Assembly: GCA_963556195.1 (NCBI GenBank)
Contig: OY744535.1
Location: forward strand, 90,596,449-90,660,448
Origin: Sepiola atlantica
Lineage: Eukaryota; Mollusca; Cephalopoda; Sepiida; Sepiolidae
DNA length: 64,000 nt
Direction: 5' to 3'
This document shows positions 1-11,450 of the stretch, one piece after another. A program made the position numbers and the translations under genes. Positions within the stretch are counted from its first letter, which is position 1. Every line of letters begins with the position of its first letter. The notes beneath the pieces were generated by a model that saw only the letters and a program-made list of their open reading frames with translations, was not told the origin of the DNA and did no database searches.

Positions 1-476
1 TATAAACAAGTACACTTATAGTACATTGGTTTTGTTGAGAGACGAGGTTTTTAGTTCAAACTGTCAGGTTTTAAGTTTTACATTTATTGTTATATATTTT
101 AAATTTACTTTGTTTATGTTGTTAAGCCGGTTTAATGTATGTTTTTGTAGTGGCTCTTATAGTATTCACGCCTGAACTAATAGAGTATTCTGAATAAACT
201 GAATGAATCGTGTACATACAAAAATATAAACATATACACATACATAGGTTTATATAAATATAGATATATAATTACCAGGCTAAATATTCGTTAGCTTCTA
301 GCGTTGCCTTGTAAGTGACAACAATAGTGAGATCCTAATTTCGGAGGTTTTGGGAATGTTGACAGACCCCCTTAGTAACAATGACCTTCATATCTATTCT
401 GACCCGGATCGATAGTACTTGGTAGGGTTAAAAATTATTTGCCCCTGACACAAAACTGTGCAACTCTTGTGTAAGA
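1..476. other. AT-rich stretch, no gene seen
   Basis: No open frame of note, RNA-like fold or recognised repeat was found here. Confidence 0.5.
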
Positions 477-583
477 GGTTCCCCTCTATCATACATTTAA
501 ACTCTGATTTATATATTTACCTGCCCTTAGAAAGGGCAGGTAAATATATAAATTAGAGTTTAAATGTATGGTAGAGGAGAACC
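477..583. repeat. 52-bp inverted repeat with 3-nt loop
   Basis: Arms 477-528 and 532-583 are reverse complements at 49 of 52 positions, separated only by AGA. Read as plus-strand RNA, two of the three differences are G:U wobbles (G506:U554, U489:G571) and the third is a C482.A578 mismatch. The transcript would be an almost continuous hairpin. It could be a foldback element or a small-RNA precursor; the sequence does not decide. Confidence 0.9.
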
Positions 584-1450
584 TTTATCCTGTTTCCAAA
601 TCTTATCAAACGATCCTGCTTTCCTTCAAGCGTTCATGATATGACACAAAATTAATCAAGTGTTGAGTTCCAGAGTTGAGATCGTGCATTCATTTCACTC
701 AGATCCGGAGTGGGCTTGAGTATTTTTAAGGAAATTGTCTATGTGTTAAATAGAAAGTATCACTTAAAGAGTATTTCTTAACAAGGTATATGGCGAAATA
801 CACAAATTAATCTACAAACCAGTAATAAAATAAATCAAAGACGAGTGACATGCTGTAAAATACAATAGAAAACACACCAAGATTGCTGACTCTCGGTGAT
901 TGATCGCAGTTTCAACGTAATATAATCGTAAGATGTGTCTTAACGTTGTGCAGTTTGTATTTTCTAGTTGTTTTAAATAATTGTAAAATTAAATTTTGTA
1001 TTGTGTTTATCAAATGAAAAATGCAATTACTATACAAAATACAAGATACGATATGTTATATTCGGCGAATGAATGGAGAATATCACAAGGACTGAGCGAA
1101 CAAAATAATGGCGTCGACATTGAGCTGAAATGAAAAATCATTAAATGATCAAACTTGACATGAGCTTTTCTGATAAGTATTGTGTAAACAGACGAGGTGT
1201 CTTAAAATGAACGATTTTCTTTTAGATGCAAATCGACTGTGTCAGAGAAATTCCGTTATAAACAAGGAACCACAAAGGAAGACAGAGACACATTGATTTA
1301 TTGAATATGTATTGATTACGCTTCGGCTTGATAACTAATTCAACTAGGTTTTCATTTGTACCTTCTGGTCCCGGATAAAGACGTGCATACCTCATGCTAT
1401 TTCTATTATATACAGTAAATTCTGAACACCAGGGAATACGATACAATATA
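584..1450. other. AT-rich stretch, no gene seen
   Basis: Only short incidental frames occur. I see nothing I can assign. Confidence 0.5.
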
Positions 1451-1595
1451 ATGTCTTGAAAGACCGAGTCAAAACTACTTTTGCAATTACTCTAACGTTG
1501 CCATTTACAATTTTACCAGTCGAGTATTTAGTTCAATGTGGTAAATCCATATAAACTAACAGGTTCCATATTAGAAAATAATGTAAGAATCACTT
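1451..1595 (+). repeat. Dispersed repeat, copy A
   Basis: This block aligns with 2819-2975 in the same orientation. Shared anchors are the ATTACTCTAACGTTGCC block, the CCAGTCGAGTATTT block and an ATTAGAAA...AATG end. The copies differ by substitutions and a short indel, so they are old members of a low-copy repeat or an old local duplication. Confidence 0.7.
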
Positions 1596-2818
1596 AATGG
1601 CAAAATTAAGTAATTGTAAACGAAAAAGTATTTCAAAATCTTTGTTTTCTATTATGCTAATGTTTTCAATGAAATCAGTCGAAGACGAACCCCCGAAGTG
1701 TTCAATTGATTAAAATTAATTAAAAAGAAATGGAAGGAAGAAATTAAGAATGTGAAAAAATCAAGCCATGTGCATGATTTTTACTGAAATTTTTCTACCT
1801 GATCTAACGTGTTTATGAACTACATGCTTTTAAGTCTAGCTTCCTTCTCAAAGGCCTGTAACAACCAATAACAGAACAAAACGCACTCCCTGATGCCTGT
1901 GACTCTCACAAAACCAAATACATTTGCTTAAATCTTAATTTATTATCATTTATGCCAACGTTTCTATTTTTTTGTGGAACAACAGTAAGCATTAATGAGT
2001 TAAGAGATTCAAATAAATTATTTAAAAAGAAATGCATGAGAAATATGGAAAATTCATCATCCATTTATAGAAACCATGCATAAATAATTGAAAAAATATT
2101 TTTAAATATTATTTTTAGAAGTGTTCATTTACTAGTAGTAGTTAAAGTTGTGCGTATACATACGTGTAATAAATAAGAACTTACTTTATAGATTTATTGT
2201 GATATCATGAACGATGATTCTATTTAATGCAATTTTACTATTTATATCGTCCATTAATCGATAGAATTCATAATACATATAAAGAAAATTAAGCGGATTT
2301 AAATATTTATTTGTTACTATTTCTATTTTATTTAAGACAACCCGAAAGTGGGAAAATTTCCCGCGAAATTATGTTCAACACAGGTTAGAATTAAAATGAA
2401 GAAGTTTGTAAAATTAAATGAGTAAAATTAAAATTATACTAAATACCATATTATAACTGTTTTATTATTTAACTTTATGAAAATATAACTAAATAATTCG
2501 TCGACACAGTTTTTCTAAAATGTTCCCGAACTTAAAAGCCGGTTTTGAAAAGCATCCGTTCATTCGATATTCATATAAATAGTGTTTTTATCAGTAGAAG
2601 AGTGTGCTTGGTAAATTTAGTGTTTACATGAATTACATTTACTACTATGAGAAATCAAGCATGTGTTATGCAACAAAAATACATTGTATTTCTTGATTAT
2701 ACCCCTTACCCATGATGAACTTAAAGTCAAGAGCCAGTGTATTTGATAAAATACATATTTCTATTTATAGTCGTTATATGGTTTCTCATATGCTATTTGT
2801 AGTGAAATACTGAAAAAT
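1596..2818. other. AT-rich stretch, no gene seen
   Basis: No supported coding frame, RNA or recognised repeat. Confidence 0.5.
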
Positions 2819-2975
2819 AATGTTTTTAGAGACCGAATTAAAACTGCTTCTGAAATTACTCTAACGTTGCCGTTTTCAATTTTTCCAGTCGAGTATTTCG
2901 TTAAATGTGGCAATGTAACGTCTAAAATCCATTGAGACTAACCGTGCCAACATTAGAAACTAATGCGAGTAATCG
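2819..2975 (+). repeat. Dispersed repeat, copy B
   Basis: Second copy of the block at 1451-1595, same orientation, about 1.37 kb away, with a short extra segment near 2914-2925. Confidence 0.7.
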
Positions 2976-3980
2976 ATCAATGCCACGACCGCTGATGTGT
3001 TAGTTCCAAATTTCTTTTGGTATAGCCAATCCTAAGAGTATAGTGATTCATCAGTGTTACGGAGTTTAGATGTGTATTTATAGGGGGAACATTGAAAGCA
3101 GACAAACACCTTTCTCCTATATTATGTGTGCATAAGATGAATGTAAAAGCAGATCTATCGATAAAATACAATCAAATTAACTAAATAAAATTATTGCCCG
3201 AAAGGTTTTTTCAGAAATTTATGATAATTTGCGATATTAACAATTTTGAAAAATATAGACGCATAAGGACAAACACAACGAATAGAAAGAAAGAAAGGTA
3301 AAATTATGCACGCAGCTACAACTATTTTTTGCATTTATGCGATTCTAAGCAAAGAATGCGAGAAAAACTAAATCGCTGAAACTAAAAGTACCTAAAGATA
3401 AACGAATATACAAGTATAACAGAGCGATTAAAGTAAACTCTTTTCTCGCACATATCACATTTAAACAACAGTTAGATATATAGTGGCAAACATTCTTGAA
3501 TTAATTTAAACACATCCCAATTTTCGGGACATAATATTTTTCTTTTGCTATCTCTTTTTTGTACGTCGACCTATTTTATGATCAGCAGACACTTTGGTAA
3601 CCAGACAATTCGAACAACTCCCTTTTTCTTCATTCTGTATTTCCCTATCTTTCTTAATGCTGGCATTTCTGCAATTCTTATGCTCTCATGTATATTGTAT
3701 ACTTTGTTAAATATTTTAATTCACAGATCATGTTCTAGTGTGTCTGTTAGATTTCGATTGTTGTTAAATGTATAAAGCAACAAAAATATTCCTTGGCTTC
3801 TAGGCAAACGAAACAAGAGGTCAACGTGTTGACAATTTTGAAAACAACAACATCAACGAAGACATCATTTAGATATCGCTTGTCCTTAAAGAAGAAAAGC
3901 AGCTAAAATATTCCTGTCCTTTTTAAAAAAACAAAAAAGAAGTTAATTTTTTAACGATTTTGAAAACAACTACTTGTTGG
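2976..3980. other. AT-rich stretch, no gene seen
   Basis: Only short frames without recognisable motifs. The phrase (G)ATTTTGAAAACAAC recurs near 3833 and 3957, a trace of a short duplication. Confidence 0.45.
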
Positions 3981-4440
3981 AATTTATTAACGTCCCCCCC
4001 CCACTGATTGGCTGATTCCTTGTCTTTTAAAGGCCTCACGGATTGGCTGACAGGCATTCCAACCCATACTCCCTTTGGTGTTACGTTGGCCAGCCCATAA
4101 AAAAAGCTTGCACGGTGTGTTCCGACCTTTTTTCAACCCAGTAGGACTTCGGCGTTATATCTCTGTGACAAACCCTACGACGACATGTACGGAGAGAGCC
4201 TTTCCACTCCTCCCGGTTACCAAAGATCTGGGTCTGAATAGACTAAACTTCGACAGAGCCCTAGACGGCAGTTCGGATTTAGACAACCCTTGTTCCTGGA
4301 TTACCAAGCTTGGTTGGTATCGGCTCGCTTGCATTGCAACAAAACGACACCCGCAAAAGGCCTTTACTTCCAACGAATTTAGGCGCGTGCACATGCAACC
4401 CGTTACCCGAACTATTTAAAAACATAAGTTCTCGCGAAGC
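3981..4440. other. GC-richer block of probable repeat origin
   Basis: Base composition is clearly less AT-rich than both flanks. It opens with a C-run and two GATTGGCTGA motifs (about 4008 and 4041) and contains a 114-codon plus-strand frame (4075-4419) with no motif I recognise. The sharp compositional borders suggest an inserted element or a decayed exon. I cannot choose between them. Confidence 0.35.
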
Positions 4441-4665
4441 ACGTTTTCGTAAAATATATGTATGTAAATATATATATATATGTCTGTAGATAAATACATG
4501 TAGGTTTAACTATATATATGGATAAATATATATATATATATATATATGTAAATATATATATTTGTAAATATATATATATATTAATATGTAAATATATATT
4601 TATTTTATTTATTTATTTTAATTTATTTATTTTTATTTATATTCATTTATTTATATTATATATAT
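4441..4665. repeat. TA/TTTA low-complexity tract
   Basis: Imperfect (TA)n, TAAATA and TTTAT runs lead directly into the mobile-element head at 4666. Confidence 0.8.
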
Positions 4666-5440
4666 ACTAGCGGGGCTACCCGGCGTTGCTCGGGGTCATA
4701 AACACATATAATTGAAGAAAAATCGTGTGTGTAACATCTTTATTTTAGAACTTCTATTTATCCCCCTCCTCTATAGCCGTTTCTTTATCTTTCTACCGTT
4801 CTCTTCCCTAATCGCCCTATTTCACCACTGCTTTTTCCCCACCATTTCTCCTACGTTGCCCAGGGCAATAGTATGACATTTTTCTATAAAAAGTACCACC
4901 TCTATCTGCGCCTTCTATATAGGTACTTATCTCCGCCCTGGTTTTCATATTATATACGTATCTATCGCCGCATCGGTGCGCATACTATATACCTACCTAT
5001 CGCTGCCCCGGTGCAGATACTATATAAGTACCTATTGCCGCCCAGGTATGTATACTACATAAGTACCTATCTCTGCCCCGGTGCAAATGCTACATACGTA
5101 CCTATCACCGCCTCGGTGCGAATGTAAAATACAAACCTATCACCGGCCTGGTGCACATGCTATATACATACTTTTTGCCGCGCATGTGCACATGCTATAT
5201 ACGTATCTATCGCCGCCCCTGAATGCTAAATACGTACGTATCCCCGCCCCGGTGCGAATGCTAAATACATACCTATCGCCGACCCGGTGCGAATGCTGAA
5301 TACGTACCTTTCGCCGCCCCGGTACGAGTGCTATATAGGAACCTATCGCCGCCCCGCTGTGCGTGCTATATACATACCCATTGTCGCCCCAGAACGCATG
5401 CTAAATACATACCTATCACCCGCCCGGTGCACATGCTGTA
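4666..5440 (+). mobile_element. Non-autonomous element with 35-bp minisatellite body, copy 1
   Basis: The head begins ACTAGCGGGGCTACCCGGCG and includes a small hairpin (CCCGGC-GTT-GCTCGGG). A unique-like section of about 200 bp follows, then about 15 degenerate copies of a 35-bp unit built around GGTGCGAATGCTATATACGT. The same head, middle and minisatellite recur at 8153-8692, so the minisatellite is a component of the element and not a chance neighbour. No coding capacity is seen; the open frames across it are repeat artefacts. Class unknown. Confidence 0.75.
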
Positions 5441-7285
5441 TGGATATGTATCATGTATCATGGATATGTATCATGTATCATGGATATGTATCATGCATGC
5501 TGAGTATGTATCATGGATAGGTATCATGTATCATGGATATGTATCATGTATCATGTATAATTGATATGTATAATGGATATGGATATGTATCACGGATATG
5601 TATCATGGATATGTATCATAGATATGTATTATGTATATGTATCATATATATGTGTTATGTATCATAGATAAGTATCATGTATCATTGATATGTATCATGG
5701 ATATGTATCATGTATATTTATAATGGATATGTATATGTATCATGTATCATGGATCATATATATATATATAATGTATCATGGATATGTATCATGTATCATG
5801 GATATGCATCAGGGATATGTATCATGTGTCACAGATATGTATATGTATCATATATCATGGATATGTATCGTGTATCATGTATCGTGGATATGTATCATGG
5901 ATATGTATCACGGATATGTATATGTATCATAGATATGTATCATGGATAGATATCATTGATATGTATCATGTATCATGGGTATGTATCATGTATCATGTAT
6001 AATGGATATGTATCATGGATATATATATGTATCATGGATATGTAGTATGGATATGTGTTATGTATATGTATCATATATATGTTTTAGGTATCATAGATAT
6101 GTATCATGTATCATTGATATGTATCATAGACATGTATCATGTATATTTATCATGGATACGTATATTTATCATGTATCAGGGATCATATATATGTATCATG
6201 TATCATGGATATGTATCATGTATCATGGATATGTATCCTTGATATGTAGCATGTGTCATGGATATGTGTCATGTATCTTAATTCATGGATCTGTATCGTG
6301 TATCATGTATAGTGGATAGGTATCGTCTATCATGTATCGTGGATATGTATCATGGATATATATCCCCGCATATGTATATGTATCATGTATATGTATCATT
6401 GATATGTATCATGTATCATTGATATGTATCATGTATCATGGATATGTATCATGGATATGTATCATGAATCATGGATATGTATCATGTATTATGGATATGT
6501 ATAATGTATCATGGATATGTACTATGCATGTTGGGTATGTATCATGGATATGTATCATGTATCATCGATATGTATCACGTATCAATGATATGTATCATTG
6601 ATATGTATCATGGATATGTATCATGTATAGGCATCATGGATATATGTTATGTATATGTATCATAGATATGTGGTATGTATCATAGATATGTATCATAGAT
6701 ATGTATATGCATCATGTATCATGCATATGTATCATGGATATGGGTCATAGATATGTATCATGGATATGTATCATGTATCAAGGACATGTATCATGGATAT
6801 GTATATGTATCTCGGATATGGATATGTATCATGTATCATGGATATGTATCATGTTTCATAGATATGTATCATTGATATGTATATGTATCATGTATCATGG
6901 ATATGTATTATGTATCATGTATCATTGATATGTACTATGTATCATGGATATATATCATGGATATGTATCATGTATTATGGATATGTATTATGGATATGTA
7001 TCATGGATATGTATCATGTATTATGTATCATGTATCATAGATATGTATCATGGATATGTATCATGGATATGTATCATTTATCATAGATATGTATCATGTA
7101 TCTTGGATATGTATCATGGATATGTATCATGGATATGTATCACGGATATGTATCATGGATATGTATCATGTATCATGGATATGTATCATGTATCATGGAT
7201 ATGTATCATGGATATGTATCATGTATCATTGATATGCATCATGTATATGTATCATTGATATGCATCATGTATCATAGACATGTAT
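5441..7285 (+). repeat. About 1.85-kb array of a 10/20-bp unit
   Basis: Variants of ATGGATATGT and ATCATGTATC alternate, giving a dominant 20-bp period with irregular 10-bp steps and embedded variants (TATCATTGAT, TATCACGGAT). All plus frames stay open for long runs because the unit has few stop codons; the apparent proteins (MYHGYVSCIMD-like) are not credible genes. Confidence 0.95.
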
Positions 7286-7287
7286 CA

Positions 7288-7604
7288 TACTATTCTTCAT
7301 TATTGTCAATCCCCTCATGATATTCTTCATCATTTTCAATCCCCTCATGTTATTCTTCATCATTTTCAATCCTCTCATGCTATTCTTAATCATTTTCAAT
7401 CCCCTCGTGATATTCTTCATCATTTTCAATCCCCTCATGATATTCTTCATCATGTTCAATCCTCTCATGATATTCTTGATCATTTTCAATCCTCTCATGA
7501 TATTCTTGATCATTTTCAATCCCCTGATGATATTCTTTATCATATTCAATCCCCTGATGATATTCTTCATCATTTTCAATCCCCTCATGATATTCTTCAT
7601 TTTA
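7288..7604 (+). repeat. 30-bp minisatellite, about 10.5 copies
   Basis: Unit TATTCTTCATCATTTTCAAT followed by CCCCTCATGA, with single-base variants. There are no spacers between units, so it is not a CRISPR. The period is a multiple of three, so frames stay open on both strands. Confidence 0.95.
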
Positions 7605-7727
7605 TATCTTCCAATATTTCTAGGGACCGTTATACTTTAGAGCACTGACATTCCTGGGGACCATTATACTTTAGAAGCACCAATATTTCTAGGGACCGTT
7701 ATATTTTAGAAGCACCAACATTCCAGG
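7605..7727 (+). repeat. About 36-bp repeat, 3 copies
   Basis: Three units around GGGACCGTTATACTTTAGA, separated by ...CACCAATATTTCTA or ...ACATTCCTG. A distinct family joining its neighbours without a gap. Confidence 0.85.
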
Positions 7728-8046
7728 GGAGAGACCTGGTGCGTCTGCTGTAAGAGTCCCAAACCTGGTGCGTCTGCTGTAAGAGTCCTAAACCTGGTGC
7801 ATCTGCTGTAAGAGTTCTAAACCTGGTGCGTCTACTGTAAGAGTCCCAAACACGATGTGTCTGCTGTAAGAGTACCAAACCTGGTGCATCTGCTGTAAGA
7901 GTCCCAAACACGGTGTGTCTGCTGTAAGAGTCTCAAACCTGGTTCGTCTGCTGTAAGAGTCCTAAACCTGGTGCGTCTGCTGTAAGAGGCCTAAACCTGG
8001 TGCATCTGCTGTAAGAGTTCTAAACCTGGTGCGTCTACTGTAAGAG
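7728..8046 (+). repeat. 30-bp minisatellite, about 10.5 copies
   Basis: Unit AAACCTGGTGCGTCTGCTGT followed by AAGAGTCCTA. Variants include CACGGTGTGT and CTACTG. It is unrelated to the 30-bp array just upstream despite the equal period. Confidence 0.95.
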
Positions 8047-8095
8047 AATGATGTCACCCGTGTGACCGTTTGTTGGGTACCCTCGGAGTAGAAGC

Positions 8096-8096
<1 letters not shown>

Positions 8097-8127
<31 letters not shown>

Positions 8128-8128
8128 C
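8097..8128 (+). repeat. (ACAT)n microsatellite
   Basis: About eight tandem ACAT units, followed by ACAGACAG. Confidence 0.95.
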
Positions 8129-8152
8129 AGACAGGTAGGATTTATATAATAG

Positions 8153-8692
8153 ACTAGCGGGGCTACCCGGCGTTGCTCGGGGTCATAAAAACATATAATT
8201 GAAGAGAAATCGCGTGTGTGACATCTTTATATTCAAACTTCTATTTTTCCCCCTCCTCTACAGCTGTCTCTTTATCTTACTACCTTTCTCTTCCCTGGTC
8301 GCCCCATTTCACCGCTACTTTCTAATTTTGCCTTTTGTGAAAGCTGCTTCTTCCCCACCATTTCTCCTACGTTGCCCATATTTCTATAAAAAGTACCACC
8401 TCTATCTGCGCTTTCTATATAGGTACTTATCTCCGCTCTGATATTCATACTATATACGTATGTATCGCCACCGTGGTGCACAGATTATATACGTACCTAT
8501 CATCAGTACAGTTCATATACTATACCTAATGCCGCCCCGGTATGCATGCTATATACGTAACTATCACTGCCCTGGTGTACATGCTACATACGTACCTATC
8601 ACTGCCCCGGTGCAATGCTACATATGTACCTATCGCAGCCCCTGTGCGAATGCAAAATACTTACTTATCACCGGCCCAGTGCGAATACTATA
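8153..8692 (+). mobile_element. Non-autonomous element with 35-bp minisatellite body, copy 2
   Basis: Second copy of the element at 4666, same orientation. It has the same ACTAGCGGGGCTACCCGGCG head and the same middle (including TTTCTATAAAAAGTACCACC), then about 8 copies of the 35-bp unit instead of about 15. It carries an extra segment near 8323-8350 that copy 1 lacks. The array runs into the 24/27-bp array at 8693. Confidence 0.75.
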
Positions 8693-9790
8693 CCGCAGAA
8701 GCCTCGTGGTCCTATACCACAGAAGCACCCCACCCCTGGTTGCTATACCGCAGAAGCCTCGTGATTCTATACCGCAGAAGCACCCTCCCCTAGGGTCCCA
8801 TACTGCAGAAGCAACGTCCTGGTAGCCATACCGCAGAAGCACCCCCCTCGTGCCATACCGCAGAAGCAACCTTCTGGGTGCCATACCACAGAAGCACACA
8901 ACTGGTGCCATACCACAGAGGCCTCAGGTTCCTATACTGCAAAAACACCCCCCAAGTGCGATACAACAGAAGCACCCCCTTCCCCTGTTGCTATACCGAA
9001 GAAGCACCCGCTCCCCCCCCCCGTTGCTATACCGACGAAGCACCCCCCGGTTGCTATACTGCAGAAGCCTCGTGGTCCTATACTGCAGAAGCACCCCCCA
9101 CCGGTTGCTATACCGTAGAAACCTTGTGGTACTATACCGCAGAAGCACCCCTCCCCGGTTGCTATACCACAGAAGCCTTGTGGTCATATACCGCAGAAAC
9201 ACCCCGACCCTGGTTGCTATACCGCAGAAGAACCCCCCCCTCTGGGGGTCATACCTCAGAAGCACCCCACGGGTGCCATACCGCAGAAGCCTCAGGTTCC
9301 TATACCGCAGAAGCACCACCCAGGTGCCATACCATAGAAGCACCCACTATACTGCAGAAGAACCCCGGGGGCCATACTGCAGAAGCCTCCACCTCCGGTT
9401 GCTATACCGCAGAAACGTCAGGTTCCTATACTGCGGCAGCATCCCCCCCAGGGGTGCCATACAATAGAAGCACCCCCTATACTGCAGAAGCACCCCCCGG
9501 GGGCCATACTGCAGAAGCCCCCACCCCCTGGTGTCTATACTGCAGAAGCCTTGTGGTCCTATACCGTAGAAGCACCCCCCGGTTGCTATACTGCAGAAGC
9601 CTCATCGTCCTATACCACAGAAGCACCCCCCGGTTGCTATACCGCAGAAGCAACCCCCGGTTGCTATACCGCAGAAACATCTCTGGTTGCTATACCACAG
9701 AAGCCTTGTGGTCCTATACCACAGGAGCGCCCATCCCCGGTTGCTATACCGCAGAAGCCTCATGGTCCTATACCGCAGAAGCACAAAATA
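8693..9790 (+). repeat. 24/27-bp compound minisatellite, about 1.1 kb
   Basis: Units share CTATACCGCAGAAGC and alternate between a GTGGTC type (24 bp) and a CCCCCCGGTTG type (27 bp). Both lengths are multiples of three, so one plus frame stays open for 325 codons (8878-9855) as a YTAEASWS / YTAEAPPGC repeat. The composition, variable C-runs and lack of flanking coding signal favour a non-coding array. Confidence 0.9.
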
Positions 9791-9944
9791 GTCCAAAGGG
9801 GAACAAAGATGACGTTAAAATAAAACTCCTTATTTATCAAGTAAATACAGTGTAAAGTCCACCCATAAACTCATACAAATTCTTAAAACCAAAAAAACAA
9901 ATCATAAATTTACGGCTTCACTTTACGTCGACAGCTGTCAATTA

Positions 9945-10400
9945 TAAATTTTCCAGTAACAAAAACACTTGATATCATTATTGATAAGATATACTACTCC
10001 CTACCTCTACCAAAAATTGACCTTGAAATAATTTTAAAAGTTATTACTTTGTACAACCGAACTCTCTCTCTACGACCATAATGTTAACATCTATACCAAA
10101 ATTGACGGCGTTTCTATGGGATAAGGTTCCTGCATCAACCTTCGCAAATAAGATATTTAATATTATTACGAAACCCTCCATTTATGCCCTCTACGTTATC
10201 ATATCCTTATTTTATCAGACAATAACAATATGATAAAAGCTAAAATAAAGTTTTAAAAACAACCGCGTACTTACATTCACTTATGAGCTTAACGTCAACA
10301 CCACAATTCCGTTTTTAGATGTTCTAATTAGCCCGAACAATGACACATACACCATCTCTCCCTATAAAATCTACCTCTAGTAATACATGCATTTTAAGTT
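9945..10400 (+). pseudogene. Penelope-like retroelement RT remnant
   Basis: Across frames the plus strand reads as a decayed Penelope-like reverse transcriptase. In order: LPLPKIDLEIILK (about 9998-10036); YTKIDGVSMG then a stop (10092-10124), matching the family's xTDGVAMGSPLGP block; KPSIYALYV (10171-10197), matching the Y-x-RYVDD block but with the aspartates lost; and FTYELNVNTTIPFLDVLIS (10275-10335). Several frameshifts and stops separate them, so it is dead. The family assignment is from recall of Penelope-like RT motifs; the segments themselves are read directly. Confidence 0.7.
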
Positions 10401-10460
10401 ATAGAAGCAAATGACCATATCGATATAAAATTGCAATGATTAAAAATCTATATAAGATTG

Positions 10461-10517
<57 letters not shown>

Positions 10518-11049
10518 TCTTAGTAAAAACAGTCATAATTCTAAACCAAGAAATACATGAATGAATAAATAAATAATGATAAGACTAATAATACGAGTCG
10601 TAGTAATATTGATAAACAGTGTATATTAAAACCATATATATATATATATATATATAGTACACGTATTGTATTATTTTTTGTAGATGTAAATCCGTTGAAG
10701 CTCCAGTGTTTATTTATTCAAACATTATTGGATACATCTGTGCATACATGGTTCGGTTGTACTCTTATCAGAGAGTCAACCTCTTCAGACCAAGGAAGAC
10801 AGAGAAGTTAGATGAATTTCGAAAACTTTCCCTTAAAATAAATCTTTTTTGGGGGATGATTTTTTATAATTTAGTATCGGGTTACATACTTTACCTGTTA
10901 ACTCTTTCAATTAGTTTTTATCTTTGTATATCTTTTTTATTACCTGCCTTCTAATTCATTCCTTTTTCTATTGTTTTATTACCTACGTCGCCTAGATTCC
11001 TTTCTCTATTAAACACTTCGAAGTTTTAATCTATTTACAAACATATCCA
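10401..11049. other. AT-rich stretch with two TA microsatellites
   Basis: (TA)n runs lie at about 10468-10515 and 10634-10656. A plus frame at 10706-10954 (82 codons) has no recognisable domain. Confidence 0.5.
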
Positions 11050-11125
11050 AGCATAAACATCTGATCTTTATATAAAATACACACGTGTGCACAAATTAAT
11101 AGATATACAAGTACATATATAAACA

Positions 11126-11186
<61 letters not shown>

Positions 11187-11335
11187 ATAATAAATAAAAA
11201 ATAACAGACACAAATATATATACGCAAATATCCATACACGAATATACATATATATCCACATGTATTCATTTTAAAGCATAAATATCTGGTCAATATATAG
11301 AATACACACGTGCGCACAAATTAATTGATACACAA
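11050..11335 (+). repeat. Short direct duplication around a TA tract
   Basis: About 65 bp at 11050-11115 (AAGCATAAACATCTG ... ACACACGTGTGCACAAATTAAT) recur at 11273-11335 with few changes. A (TA)n run (11129-11183) lies between them. Confidence 0.75.
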
Positions 11336-11415
<80 letters not shown>

Positions 11416-11430
11416 TTGTGTATCAATTAA
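11321..11430. repeat. Palindromic (CA)n(TA)n(TG)n
   Basis: Left arm TTAATTGATACACAAACACA is the exact reverse complement of the right arm ending TATCAATTAA. Between them run (CA)8, (TA)n and (TG)13. The whole block can fold on itself and is capable of cruciform extrusion. Confidence 0.9.
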
Positions 11431-11450
11431 TATAAAATAATATATATATA

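Noticed and set aside
4075..4419. A 114-codon plus-strand gene
   Set aside because: No motif, an overlapping minus frame of similar length, and a likely repeat setting.
5441..7320. Many overlapping plus-strand frames (MYHGYVSC-type proteins)
   Set aside because: They come from a 10/20-bp tandem repeat with few stops; several frames are open at once and none has a normal composition.
7288..8046. 30-bp repeats resembling a CRISPR array
   Set aside because: Units are contiguous with no spacers, and the setting is eukaryotic.
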